64,000 nucleotides of DNA, taken from positions 12,978,201 through 13,042,200 of the forward strand of contig CM068314.1 of NCBI GenBank assembly GCA_034766995.1, read 5' to 3'. Every line of letters starts with the position of its first letter. Position 1 is the first letter of the stretch. The stretch is from Acanthacorydalis orientalis (lineage: Eukaryota; Arthropoda; Insecta; Megaloptera; Corydalidae). The translations under genes were made by a program, and so were the position numbers. Under the pieces are notes generated by a model that had not been told where the DNA came from, did no database searches, and was given only the letters and a program-made list of their open reading frames with translations. This document shows positions 49,192 through 60,039 of this stretch, piece by piece.

Positions 49192-49572
49192 ATAGATTAG
49201 TGCGAAAATAATTGCAGGTTTTATCATCTAAGTTTGAAGCCGATTTTTCTAGTTATCATTTTCTTTTGTTATAGTCATGTGATGCACCATTGTAAATAAT
49301 GAAATTAGTTCTACTGATTTCATTTTATGTATATTTTTTCATTTCTTAGTATTGTTGGACATCGCTTAATAAATTAGTCATAAAAAAGTCGAATTCACGC
49401 GATTTTGTTATATAAGTTTAAATTGGAACGTAAAAAGAAACAGAACCTACTCGAAATATCAATTTGTTTCAGGCCAATGGTCTTTATTTTGTTTAATAAA
49501 TATAATTTTAACTAATATATGTGCCTTTATACTTAATTTGTTAAAACTGAAATTATTTTTGCACCAACCTAA
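49192..49572 (+). mobile_element. Miniature mariner of a second cecropia-type subfamily
   Basis: A 381 bp element. The right end is TTATTTTTGCACCAACCTAA followed by TA; the left end is AGATTAGTGCGAAAATAATT. These are closer to the TTGGTGCAAAA form of the terminus than to the TTGGTAGAAAA form of the other miniatures. Inside, about 49390-49480 reads, with frame shifts, as RDFVIYKFKLERK and ETEPTRNINLFQ, the first helix-turn-helix of mariner transposases. The rest of the protein is deleted. Confidence 0.72.
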
Positions 49573-49707
49573 TACTTTCAATTCACTATTCCTAATGATA
49601 TCAATTATTTGTTTTGAATTCTTTATCGCGTATGAAATAATCTATTATTATTATATAGCTTTATAGGACTCTTTTTCTCTCTTTTTTCCCTTTCACTTCT
49701 CTTTCTC

Positions 49708-49714
<7 letters not shown>

Positions 49715-49760
<46 letters not shown>
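49715..49760. repeat. (TA)n microsatellite with pyrimidine-rich lead-in
   Basis: About 46 bp of TA following a CTCTCTTTTTTCCC-type stretch. Confidence 0.94.
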
Positions 49761-49762
<2 letters not shown>

Positions 49763-50450
49763 TAGTGTATATAAAACCATATTTACTCATTAAATATCAA
49801 AAAGTAAAAATCAATAATCAAAAAATTTGTTACCCTTCGTAGTATTTTTTTTATAAAAACGTATCTACGTATCGTTTTAATACTGTACTGCATATAAAAC
49901 CATATATACTAGTTACTAAATGAATTTTTACATTTAGCTATATGAGAATTTTGTTGTGCTTTTATATATCTGTTAATAAATATAAAATTATATTTATCCA
50001 TTAAAAACTCAACATATAAAAATTGTTTTTCAATATTTCTGCTTCTACAATGTATTTTTAAAGTTATAAAACTTTACAAAACTTTATATAGAATACGTTT
50101 CGATGAAATCAGACATTTCCAATAATTATTTTTTGTTGAATTTAATAAAAATATTTGTTTAGATTCAGAGTGAAAATTGAAATTAATTCGTAATAAAAAA
50201 TAATATTTATTTTAGCAGAATATCCAGAAGTTAATTTATTTTATCACTCGCTCTATTTCGAAAATTATTTAAATAAATATTTATATAAATACAAATGAAA
50301 TTAAAATTCTATTAGAAATAAAATTGAAAGTAACATATACACTAATTGAAAAGTAAGTTACGAGAGATAATTAGGTAGTGAATATTTATTAAAGTATCAA
50401 TGATAATTTCTTTAGAGGTAAAATATATTTTTTTATTATTAATGAGAAAA

Positions 50451-50500
50451 GTGTATGTATGTATATAAATATATATGTGTGTGTGTGTGTGTGTATGTGG
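50451..50500. repeat. (TATG)n/(TG)n microsatellite
   Basis: GTATGTATGTATA then about 20 bp of TG. Confidence 0.9.
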
Positions 50501-50724
50501 ATTGTAACATCTGTCTTACAAATTTCTTTCGTTGTATTTGTTTTTCTAAAATATTAATATGTATATACAATTTTCTGAAAATAAAATGTTTACCTTATTG
50601 TGACAGTGACGAAAAAAACGTACATTCATTTTGGAAAGAAAAAGACCCAGAAATAAAGACCAGTCACGAGAATTTTCTCATTTCTGTTCATAAATATATC
50701 TGAAATGAGTAGATGAGCATGCAT

Positions 50725-51080
50725 TGTTTATATTATCTAAGAATGCCCTCACCGGTGTTGACGATTTGAGAGAAACAGGGTGACTTTTACTGAACCCATA
50801 TGGAGTGAGAACCGTAGGGGCGGTGAGTTAGCACGTAGCAACATACGTTGTATGAACGGAGCTAGATAGAGCGAGGAGCATCAGAAACAGAGGATCAAAG
50901 AAATCGTGCCTCCTGGCATTCGTACAAGACCAACGATGTTGTCTTTCCAATCCATCTAGCACAAGACGGACAAACAAATCGAATTATTTGCTGTCGGACG
51001 TGGTGGTCCTTGCCAATCCCTGACGGACTCACAGGCATGTATTTGTACAGGGACGAACTGTATTAAAAACGTGCGTTGCA
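50725..51080. other. GC/CpG-enriched non-coding island with donor-like site
   Basis: About 350 bp clearly richer in G+C. GGGGCGGTGAGT at 50817-50828 contains a strong donor hexamer (GTGAGT from 50823). No long frame precedes it, so if real it would end an untranslated exon. Role is inference. Confidence 0.38.
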
Positions 51081-51138
51081 TGTTACAAGTACACAAATGT
51101 GTACGTTACAGAAAAATGGAATTTCCATTCAAAACAAA

Positions 51139-51157
51139 TATACATATATACATATAC

Positions 51158-51203
<46 letters not shown>
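51139..51203. repeat. Compound (TA)n(GA)n microsatellite
   Basis: TACATA and TA units, then about 24 bp of GA. Confidence 0.95.
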
Positions 51204-51513
51204 GTGGATGATAGATAATTTGGTTGTGTGTACACCAAAAATAAAAATAAATCAAAAATCGTAAATTTTAAATTTTTAAACTGAGAAAAGTGGATGTTAG
51301 AAAATTAGATTAAAATAAATATATTTAAAAAATTCTACCATAATTAAAGTAATATAGTATATATATGAATCTACAATTAATTTTATTTCTATGTAATTAC
51401 AAAACAATACTTTCTTTATACACAAAAAATATTAGTCAGTTATTTGGCGATTGATGGCATGTCAACTATAAAAAAAAATATTGACAATCGTACTGAAAAA
51501 ATATTGAAAAGTA

Positions 51514-52000
51514 CCAGGGAGCTTCGCCCTATACTCGCTACTGTCACCAACCCCCGGCTTTCTTCGTTCGTGCAGTTAATTGTTAACAATTTTTAAGTGA
51601 AATATAAAAACGAAATAAAGATATTGTGTGATGAAATTTATTTTTTGATTTTACATGAAATAATGAAACTGTAAAGAAAATTTACTATAACTTATTGTAA
51701 ACTTATTCTAAAACTATTGAGTACACGATATTCATAACTGATTTTTGTTCTTCTGTACATTGAAACTTGTTACACTACTTAGAGGCATATCTGGAGAGAC
51801 CAACTGGCCGTACCCGAATACTGTTTCATTGGAATTGAAGAACATGATGATTCGTGAGAGAGCTACATACATGTAACTGATGTCAACCAATCAGAACAGA
51901 GACCACTCAATATCCATCAACCAATCATTGATGATCGAGCATCGAAATAGTTAACATGCAACTTGTAGAGTGTAGCAGGAGGAGCGGCGTTCAGAGGAGG
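51514..52000 (-). mobile_element. Helitron-like non-autonomous element, copy A
   Basis: Read on the minus strand it begins ACCTCCTCTGAACGCC, continues CTGCTACACTCTACAAGT, and ends GGGCGAAGCTCCCTGG followed by T. The first 150 bp is an inverted copy of the start of 56971-57415 (shared: TCAACCAATCATTGAT, TGTCAACCAATCAGAA, AGAGAGCTACATACATGT). The 3' end matches 17543-17640. CTRR-T and the absence of terminal inverted repeats or coding sequence suit a short Helitron derivative. The 5' TC and the distal hairpin are not clean. Confidence 0.5.
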
Positions 52001-52518
52001 TAATTTACACAAAATAACATTTTTGTTTTATGGAAATTTTGCGATGAAATTATTTTTTATATATGCAAAGATTAATAAAAATACCAGTTTATCATTAAAA
52101 TGTAGATGATAAAAATTGATAATGAAATTTGGTAAAATTTTTAAGTCGTTATTAAATACTTTGCGAAACAAATTAGCATCCGTTCCTCTAAACTGTATGA
52201 ATTTTCTTTAATAAAATGTTTAATACTAGAAAGTTATGAAATTTTTAAAGTATACAAATACTTTTTAATATTTTTACTGAATCCAAAACTATTTTATGAG
52301 TTTAAGTTATTAAATTTATCAACTAAAAATCATTGTATTTACTTATTTTATTTCATATTGTTAAGCAAACAAGTTTTAATTTATGTTTTATAATAATAAG
52401 CTTTAATTTTTTTAATATAATCTGTTGCTAGTTTCTATCAATAAACTTATTTCCTTTCCCTTTTATAAATCATTTTTCTGAAGTATTTTTCCACTAAAAA
52501 TTAATGAATTTATAAAAC
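52001..52518. other. AT-rich spacer
   Basis: No gene recognised. Confidence 0.45.
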
Positions 52519-52553
52519 TCCTCTCTCGCTCTCTCTCTCTCTTTATATATGTG

Positions 52554-52584
<31 letters not shown>

Positions 52585-52591
52585 TTATACT

Positions 52592-52627
<36 letters not shown>

Positions 52628-52630
52628 AAT
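52519..52630. repeat. Compound (CT)n(TA)n microsatellite
   Basis: CT-rich stretch with one GC, then interrupted TA to 52630. The 100-codon minus frame at 52494-52796 is largely a translation of this tract. Confidence 0.93.
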
Positions 52631-52689
52631 ATTTATATAATAGAAAATATCGCATGTTGTGTATAATATATAGATGAATTATATCTGAA

Positions 52690-53060
52690 ACAGCCATAGT
52701 AATGGTTCGAGTTATCCAGAAACGATCCTGCTTGAATAAAGGCTTTGATGGTGTGAGTCGTGTATGCGTGTTGGGTGGTGGGTGGGTGGTTGACACAAGT
52801 CACAAGGGATGATGAAGGACAAGGCAAAAGGATTGGTAGGTGGACAGATTCGGTGCCGCATCGAGTTAACACAATTTGTCCTTCTATGCCATGATCGTCG
52901 TGTCGATATCCTTTTTGGAGTATTGCTCGAAGGCAACGGCCTGATTTAAACTTGTATACCGGACAAAAGGCGGTGTGTTTATGTCGAAGATTTTTTTACG
53001 ATATATCAAAGACGGAAAGCGTGATGGATCATCGTTGTGACACAATATGTGTGAACGTTA
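52690..53060. other. GC-enriched non-coding island with G-rich strand
   Basis: Contains GGGTGGTGGGTGGGTGG at 52774-52790, a run of G-triplets that could form a G-quadruplex on the plus strand, and a CpG-containing centre. Overlapping minus frames (79 and 74 codons) have no recognised domain. Confidence 0.38.
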
Positions 53061-54087
53061 CGATACAATAAGGTTAATATTTCGGCGCGTATAATAGGAA
53101 AAATATATAAAAGATTCTTTCTTTTTCATTATAATTCTTCAGCGTTCAGATGTGAGAGACAAGAGATTATTTTATGATGGATTACATACATGGATATACC
53201 TTTCATAATTATTTTAATAGCTTTAAGAAGTTTTCAATTTTGTTAATGGTTTGTGAAAATAAGTTCATATTAAAATAGACCAAAATTAATTTTAAAAATA
53301 TTGAAATTTTGTAGACGATTCGAAATTAAACTATAGAGTTTTAATTAATTTAAACAAGTTTTTAAGGCAAACGTATCTAATATATGAATTGATACATATG
53401 AAACTTAACAACTTATATATTATAAAAATGTAAATATTTTAACCAAATTATTGAAAATAATTGAATTGTCAATATCTCTTCGATATCCCTATTCTGAGAG
53501 ATATTCCATATATACTAAATAAACATATACACTAAATATCATTAAATCAGAAACATCAGACAAATTTCCATCAATCATTCATATTCATCTACAAGTGTAC
53601 TAACTGACAGTAATCGATTTGTATAATGCGATGTAATAACAATTCGCGAAATTTACATGAAACGATAATAATCTACAAGTACAAATTTGTAGCATTTCAA
53701 TAATTTCAATTAGTTATTGATGATTGAAATCAATAACAGATCATATATGGTTTCGAATATGTAGATACACGATTACGAGCACGACGAGAATTGTTAATTA
53801 ATTTTGAATAGAGTTTGTGTAGTTTTGCCTTGATGTTTGTAAGTTATTTCATTGGAATCGATATTATTTGTAAAATTTATCTGATAGTGATTATTATCTT
53901 TGAAAATATTATGTTATATCATTGATTAATAATAATTTTACAGATAATTATTTGTGCATCAATAATGATTAACATATCATATCATGTACATTCCTTATAC
54001 AGGTTAAATATGTTTAAATATTTGTTCTATTTATAATTAGACTGTTCAAAACAAAATTAATTTTAATTTTTAGTAAAGTTTATTATA
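53061..54087. other. AT-rich spacer
   Basis: No gene recognised. Confidence 0.45.
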
Positions 54088-54661
54088 TAAGGTCGGTAGA
54101 AAAATAAATTCGATTTATGATCTTTAAATTCATATACATTTCTCTCTTTTTTTATAATCCTGTCTATTTTAAGTGGTCCAGAACTATTGGTTGACTAACG
54201 CCTAACTTTTGTCAAAGCTCTTGAATTGTTATACGTGGTTCTAATTCAACTTACACCTTCAGTTGGTCGTTATGAACCGAAAAAGACACCTGAGACCTCC
54301 TTCATCTTAAAGACTCTCGTCGCTAGTACAAAATATTTCGAACCATCATTGCATTGTACTTTCTTTAACAATACCCACATCAAAAACATTATTTAGTTTA
54401 AGAGCAGTTTCCGCTGCTTTAACACCTATTTTAAACTCGTACAAAAAATTGATATTATTTTCTTTTTTTCTATCTTTAATCTAATAAATCAATTTGAAGG
54501 AATTTTGATAATAAAACCAACGTTGATTTTACCAAAATACAGAACTAAAAATGTATTTTAAAATAATATTAACATGAACTAGATTAAATGAAACTTTCAC
54601 TGAAAAAAATAAGGTTAGAATGCAGAAAACAAAAACCGAAATTATTTTCTTACCAAACTAA
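54088..54661 (-). mobile_element. Miniature mariner, copy 4 (catalytic domain deleted)
   Basis: A 574 bp element flanked by TA on both sides (54086-54087, 54662-54663). Ends are TAAGGTCGGTAGAAAAATAA and, inverted, TTTTCTTACCAAACTAA. Interior order and deletion junction are the same as in copies 1-3 and 5. Confidence 0.87.
54175..54473 (-). pseudogene. Mariner transposase N-terminal (DNA-binding) remnant
   Basis: The original ATG has become ATA (54471-54473). Recognisable pieces in shifted frames are a KAAETALKLN string, GIVKEST and DESL. The codon that is TAA in copies 2 and 3 is GAA here. Several stops; no catalytic domain. Confidence 0.78.
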
Positions 54662-55469
54662 TATATAGCTGATTAACTAAGTGCCTATGCCTTTTAGAGA
54701 ATAATTTCAAATAACTAATCAGAATCAATATTATTTTCTCAGTTATACACTTAATAATAATTTCAAATAAAATATATAAAATCAAGGAAATAGTTCTTGG
54801 AATTATAATTTTTTGTATTCATCCCTATGATCACATTAACTATTACTAGTTCTACTACTAGTATCAAAACGTGCTGTATCTTCGGGAATATTTTAGATAA
54901 TTTATCTGAATTATCTAATTTATACACTAAGAAGGCTCACGATCCGAAACTAGTACTAGAAAACAAAATCTGATATGATCCGAAAAACTAATAGTACTAA
55001 AAATAGTTCTTAAGATAATTTTTTTGAAATAGAATACTAAATAATAATATAATTTTAAATGATACTAAATTCTCGCTTGATTATTTATAATGCGCATAAT
55101 ATAGTTTATGGTTAATCCAGCCATTTGTTCAATGCATAATGATTGACAATATTATAAGAAATTAACAAAAAAGGATACAAATTTTGCTATTTGACAAAAA
55201 GTTCTTCGAAAAAATTGAAACTTTTTCATTAATATTAAAACTAATTTTTTAAAAAGATCAATACATTTTTTATACATTGATTTAGAGTAATTAAAAAATA
55301 AAATGTTTAGCATTACTTTATAAATTTTTTTCTCTGAAAAATGTGATCTGAAGCACAAATCTTTTTTATGAAGCAAAAATATATTTTACAATCTATTTGT
55401 ATTTGTTTCTTAAATGGTAAAAAATCACTATTTTAAATTTTGGATCTGTTGTTCAATTTATTTTTTTTT
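54662..55469. other. AT-rich spacer
   Basis: No gene recognised. The 74-codon minus frame at 55152-55376 is K/F/L-rich and unsupported. Confidence 0.45.
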
Positions 55470-55539
55470 CATTCTTTACAAAGTACACAAACTTTGATGA
55501 TTTAATCGGAAAGAAAGTTTGTGTGGTTTATAATGAATG
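55470..55539. ncRNA. Pre-miRNA-like hairpin candidate
   Basis: Arms 55470-55495 and 55514-55539 pair over 26 positions with four differences. One would be a G-U pair, and the inner 11 pairs (ACACAAACTTT with AAAGTTTGTGT) are perfect. The loop is about 18 nt. Total length and loop size suit an animal pre-miRNA. Either strand could be the transcript. It is not recognised as a known miRNA. Random hairpins of this quality do occur in AT-rich genomes, so confidence is low. Confidence 0.25.
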
Positions 55540-55549
55540 AAAATTTGTT

Positions 55550-55552
<3 letters not shown>

Positions 55553-55605
<53 letters not shown>

Positions 55606-55606
55606 A
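55553..55606. repeat. Compound (TA)n(TG)n microsatellite
   Basis: About 36 bp of TA then about 19 bp of TG. Confidence 0.95.
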
Positions 55607-55639
55607 TTTGCATAAACTTTGCAATGTTAAACAATTTTT

Positions 55640-55880
55640 AAGTATTCCTGCGAAAGCCCATCTGTTCATACAATCGTAGTAGTACTCACAATTTAAACAC
55701 GTCAGTTAGTCAAAAGGCTGTCGAGTTAAGCATTGCATTATTTATTGCAAAAGTTTGTGACCTCGGTCGTTGGTACCGCCTGCCATCCAGAGCCAGTCAA
55801 ACTACACTATACTTACTTCACATCCCGTTCAATATAGCAGATTCCAAAGACCCCGCCTATTTTATTAAGCACATAGAAGA
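55640..55880. other. GC-enriched non-coding island
   Basis: Contains GACCTCGGTCGTTGGTACCG and CCTGCCATCCAGAGCCAG. No supported frame. Confidence 0.35.
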
Positions 55881-56192
55881 GATTACGAAATGGGAATTGA
55901 ATAATAATTGATATGGGATGAATAATATAAATGGAATTATTCAACCGATTATTGTAATCAAATGTCAATATTGTAATTTTATTCATATGTCTAAATAGCA
56001 TTCATATTTAAATAGAATATGTGAACACGAGTTTTGATTTGTCGTCAAATAGCGAAAATAGTGATCATTATTAAATAATCAGAATAGTTTTCAAACTCAA
56101 TTGTAGAAAAAAATATACTTCCGACTTCATTTAGGGCAAAGAGATTGAAGATAGAAAAATCTTTTTAAGAAAAATAATGTTCAGTTTGCTAT

Positions 56193-56264
<72 letters not shown>

Positions 56265-56970
56265 CATACATGTATATCTGAGCGTGATGTGTGAATTTTT
56301 GTCCCAGATCAATAAATGTTAGTCATTAAATTTTTGATAAGAATAATGATTTTTTTAAACATCTTAAAATATTTGTATATTTGGAATGTTTTTGTATTAT
56401 TTATTGAAAAACATCATAACAAATGATTTGAAAATTGACTTAATGATTTATTGATTTAATTTCGAACAGCAAATTATTAATATTTCAAGCTTTCTTAAAC
56501 AAAAACAGAACTTTATTAAAAACCGATTTATTCTGATTAACTTTTGAATGATTCATAGAAATTTAAATCTCCTATATTTTAAAATTATAACATTTGTTGC
56601 TTACTATTAAAGTTTGAAGCAGTATATATTACTGATATTGAATTACAGTTAGGTTTTGCTCATTTGGCATCAATAACTAAAGCTTTAAATCAATAACTTA
56701 CAGGGAAGTAATATGATATAAGAAAGTTAGACAATAGTTATGGTCTGTTGTATAATAATTAAATTAATTCAATAACAATATGTCGCTTGGTGTCCATTGA
56801 CACTTTGATGACAGTTTTAGTAATTGAATGGCAAATAAGTTTGGTTTACTATTAAATTCGATACAAAAAAATATATCATTATTGTTTTAATATCTTTTTA
56901 TATAAAAAAATAATTCATCGTAAAATTTCCATAAAATTTCCATGAGTCCTTTTATTTTTCGTGTAGAATA
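55881..56970. other. AT-rich spacer
   Basis: No gene recognised. It contains the TA tract at 56199. Confidence 0.45.
56199..56261. repeat. (TA)n microsatellite
   Basis: About 62 bp of uninterrupted TA. Confidence 0.96.
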
Positions 56971-57415
56971 CCTCCTCCTAGCGCAATTTCCCCTGCTACA
57001 CTTAACAAGTAGCACGATAATTTCCATTCTCGATGATCAATGATTGGTTGATAGATATCGCGTGGTCTCTATTCTGATTGGTTGACATTAGTCACATGTA
57101 TGTAGCTCTCTTACAGTGTACAATGAAAGAGAGGATACGATTTTAGTATAAAAATGATAAGAAGTTTATTCAAAACATTGTTTTTACTGAATCTTTAGAG
57201 TAAAAAATTTGTTACACATTTTAACAGTGTATTTTGTTGTTAATTTTTTATAATCTTTTCCAATAAAAAATTTATGACAAATTTTATGCAGATTATTTGT
57301 GCGATAATTTATTTATTTATATTATTTGTAAGGGGAGAGCAAGTGTTAGCGAGCGGGGGAAGAAACTCCCTCCAGGGATCGGTAAGAGTGGCAAGTAGGG
57401 AGCAGACCCACCTGG
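56971..57415 (+). mobile_element. Helitron-like non-autonomous element, copy B
   Basis: Begins CCTCCTCCTAGCGCAATTTC, continues CTGCTACACTTAACAAGT, and ends GTAGGGAGCAGACCCACCTGG before T. Its first 150 bp is the inverse of the right side of 51514-52000. The 3' part shares AGCGAGCGGGGG and AAGAGTGGCAAGTAGG-type strings with the other two ends, but less closely. The 60-codon frame at 57274-57456 crosses its end and has no support. Confidence 0.48.
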
Positions 57416-57880
57416 TTCTTGAGAAAATAATTTTAAAGGAACTTCTTAAAATGTGACAATAATAACGTATTGACGTAATTAACGTACAAAAAAATATAGT
57501 TTGTGAAAAGCCAAAAAAAAATTAATTTTGCATAACAACAAATACGAAGATTAAAAACTGTTACACTAACACAATTATTCTTCAATTAAGAAATATTTAA
57601 GGACATTCTTTGCTTTTCTAAATAAACAGTTATCCTATAAAAATGTTAGATTTTGTACAGTGAATGAACAAAAATGATTGTTTAATTCAAGTCAACTTTT
57701 AAGGTAGGTTTACATAAAAGTAATTGTATTTAATATTATTAATGATTTTTAAAGCAATTTGATACCAATGTGTAGAAACCTCTGAATCTTTTTTCCTTTT
57801 CAGGGTAAAAAAAGAACTTAAATTAATTATCTAAAAATTTACAGATTTTTTTCTAAAAAATATCAATATATATCACACAT

Positions 57881-57936
<56 letters not shown>

Positions 57937-58069
57937 CTGAACTATAAATTTAATAACAACTATGAAATATATATTTTTCTTTGTATGATAGTAGAGTTAC
58001 GCCAATATATGAATAAAAACTCACCTAAACTTGAGTCATGCTATCATCCTTATTTCTTTAATTCAACAC
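57416..58069. other. AT-rich spacer
   Basis: No gene recognised. Confidence 0.45.
57875..57935. repeat. Compound (CA)n(TA)n microsatellite
   Basis: About 23 bp of CA then about 38 bp of TA. Confidence 0.95.
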
Positions 58070-58260
58070 ATTTGGTTCACACGGTGTTCATACAAATTCA
58101 AATATAACGTACGAGTGGAAATTTCGTTTTTCATAAAGAGGATTTTCTATTGAAGAAAGATCACCGCAGCAACAGCTACTATTCGAAGGATGTTGAAAAG
58201 AGGAGCATTAAAAACTCTAGCGCGTTGAACTGAAAGGTGATTTATTTTCATCTTACAGTA
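58070..58260. other. Weakly GC-enriched non-coding stretch
   Basis: CpG-containing strings (AACGTACGAGTGG, TAGCGCGTTGAACTG) without a supported frame. Confidence 0.3.
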
Positions 58261-58843
58261 TTCAATATAGATTCTTTTTAGAAAGCATCATGTCAAGGAA
58301 TAGTGTATATATACATACATACACATAGATATACACCCACATACTTCAAGTAGTAATATTTGATGTCAGAAATATCAGATATAGCTCAGTAACTAGTAAT
58401 AGAGAAATTTAACACAGTTTACTAATATATTCTGTCGTTTTAAAATATCGAATTTTGTTTTTCTTTTAACGCAACAATAAAAAAATTAAAGAAATAATAA
58501 GAGATTATTTGAAAATTGAAAAAATTTCTTAACTAGAAGAATTTTCGACAAATTATTTTGATAAAATTAAATTAAATATGAAGAAATATTATCTTAAAAC
58601 AAAAAATATAAATAAAAGATATATTTTATAAATGAATTATTCATTCATCTCATAAAGCGTTAAGAAAAAAGTGTTATAATCAGAATATTTGTGACAGAAT
58701 AAAATCATATGTGGTAATTAAATATGATTAAAGTAACTCGTTAACAAAAAAATGTGTTTTAGGTACTCTAGAGAAAAAATGAAAAATAATATCAGTGGAT
58801 TGTTTTGACTGTCAATTTAAATTTAGTAAACAATTTAATTGCA
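58261..58843. other. AT-rich spacer
   Basis: No gene recognised. Confidence 0.45.
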
Positions 58844-59400
58844 TTAACTTGGTAGGAAAATAACTGCGTTTTTTGTTTGATTTCTAACATTAATTCTTTT
58901 CAATGGAATTGTCATTTCATGCTGTTCATGTTAACATCATGTTAAAGTAAATTTGTGATTTGTATTCTGGTAACATCGACATTTGTCACGTTATTAATTT
59001 TGTTGGGAATTAGGAATATTGACTTAAAGATGGAATAGAAGCAAAAGAGTAATTTTTTGTATGAATTCAAAACGGATGGTAAAGCAACAGAAACTGCTCA
59101 TAAACTACACGATGCTTTTGATGTAGGTACTATTAAGGAAGGTACTGTGCAATGGTGTTTCCAAAAATTTCGTACTGGGGACGAGAGCCTTGAAGATAAA
59201 GGTCACAGGCGTCTTTCTTTAGTTCATAAGAACTAACTGAAGGAGTTAGCTGAATCAGAACCATGCACAGAAATTCGAATGCTTGCATAAAAGTTAGGCG
59301 TTCGTCATCCAAAATTTCTGTACCACTTCAACTATAAAATTATTAAAAATGTATATGAATTTTAAGGTCATAAACCACCATTATTTTTCTACCAACCTTA
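58844..59400 (+). mobile_element. Miniature mariner, copy 5 (catalytic domain deleted)
   Basis: A 557 bp element. Ends are TTAACTTGGTAGGAAAATAA and, inverted, TTTTTCTACCAACCTTA. The flanks are CA on both sides instead of the usual TA. A leader of about 185 bp, the N-terminal transposase region and the family deletion junction follow. Confidence 0.87.
59030..59335 (+). pseudogene. Mariner transposase N-terminal (DNA-binding) remnant
   Basis: From the ATG: ME, a stop, KQKSNFLYEFKTDGKATE, TAHKLHDAFDVGTIKEGT, VQWCFQKFRTGDESLEDK, then RRLSLVHKN, a stop, LKELAESEP and, after another stop, KLGVRHP. This copy keeps the longest readable stretch across both helix-turn-helix units. The codon that is TAA in copies 2 and 3 is GAA. 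Confidence 0.85.
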
Positions 59401-60039
59401 CAATAATCCTTCACTTTTTTTTGAATCAAGAAAAAAATAAAACTAAATTATTTGTGTTTATGGTTAAAGTGTGCCTGAATGAATTTTTTTTTTATTTTCA
59501 AAAACCTACTACAAATTTTGTCAAAATTGATAATAATTCTAGTGAAAAATAAATATTGGTAGCAGTGAGTCTTAGTAATTGTGTGAATATTTCGATTTTT
59601 GTTTAGAGTAAATCTTTTTATATGTGAATTGGAGCTAAGAAGTTAGAATTTGATAAACATTACTATAACTCATCCATAGCATTATTATTCATCTTAAATG
59701 ACATATTATTTTATATAAGATTCCGGATTTAACTATTTTTTTCTATCAATTAAGCTTTTATTAGTTGGTTTTGTAAAAGAACAGAGACGTTTAAAAAAAC
59801 AAGACAAAGTATAAATTAAACCAACATTATACTTTCCAGTATATATTTAAACATTTTTGAGTCTCATAAAAGTGTAATTTAATCGTTTTTTAATCAATAA
59901 ACAATATTATTTTTTAATATAACTTTTATAATATTATACATACAAAACTATTTTTAAACTTCAATTCGATAAATTCATTACTTACAATGATCGATTCTAA
60001 ACGTACTTGTATAAACTAAATCGGTAAAATCAAAGCTTA
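59401..60039. other. AT-rich spacer
   Basis: The 67-codon frame at 59349-59552 starts inside the mariner 3' end and is low complexity. No gene recognised. Confidence 0.45.

Larger units (their letters stand above)
49573..50724. other. AT-rich spacer
   Basis: No gene recognised. The 82-codon frame at 50455-50703 begins in a TG tract and has no motif. Confidence 0.45.

Noticed and set aside
52704..52716. GGTTCGAGTTATC as a tRNA B box
   Set aside because: No matching A box or cloverleaf can be drawn around it.
52494..52936. Minus-strand frames of 74-100 codons
   Set aside because: The longest is partly a microsatellite translation, and the His/Thr/Pro-rich parts come from the complement of a G-rich run.
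4213..59400. Miniature mariner remnants as domesticated host genes
   Set aside because: The frames contain stops or lost starts in at least four of five copies and no intron or promoter is visible; kept only as a hypothesis about a past repressor.
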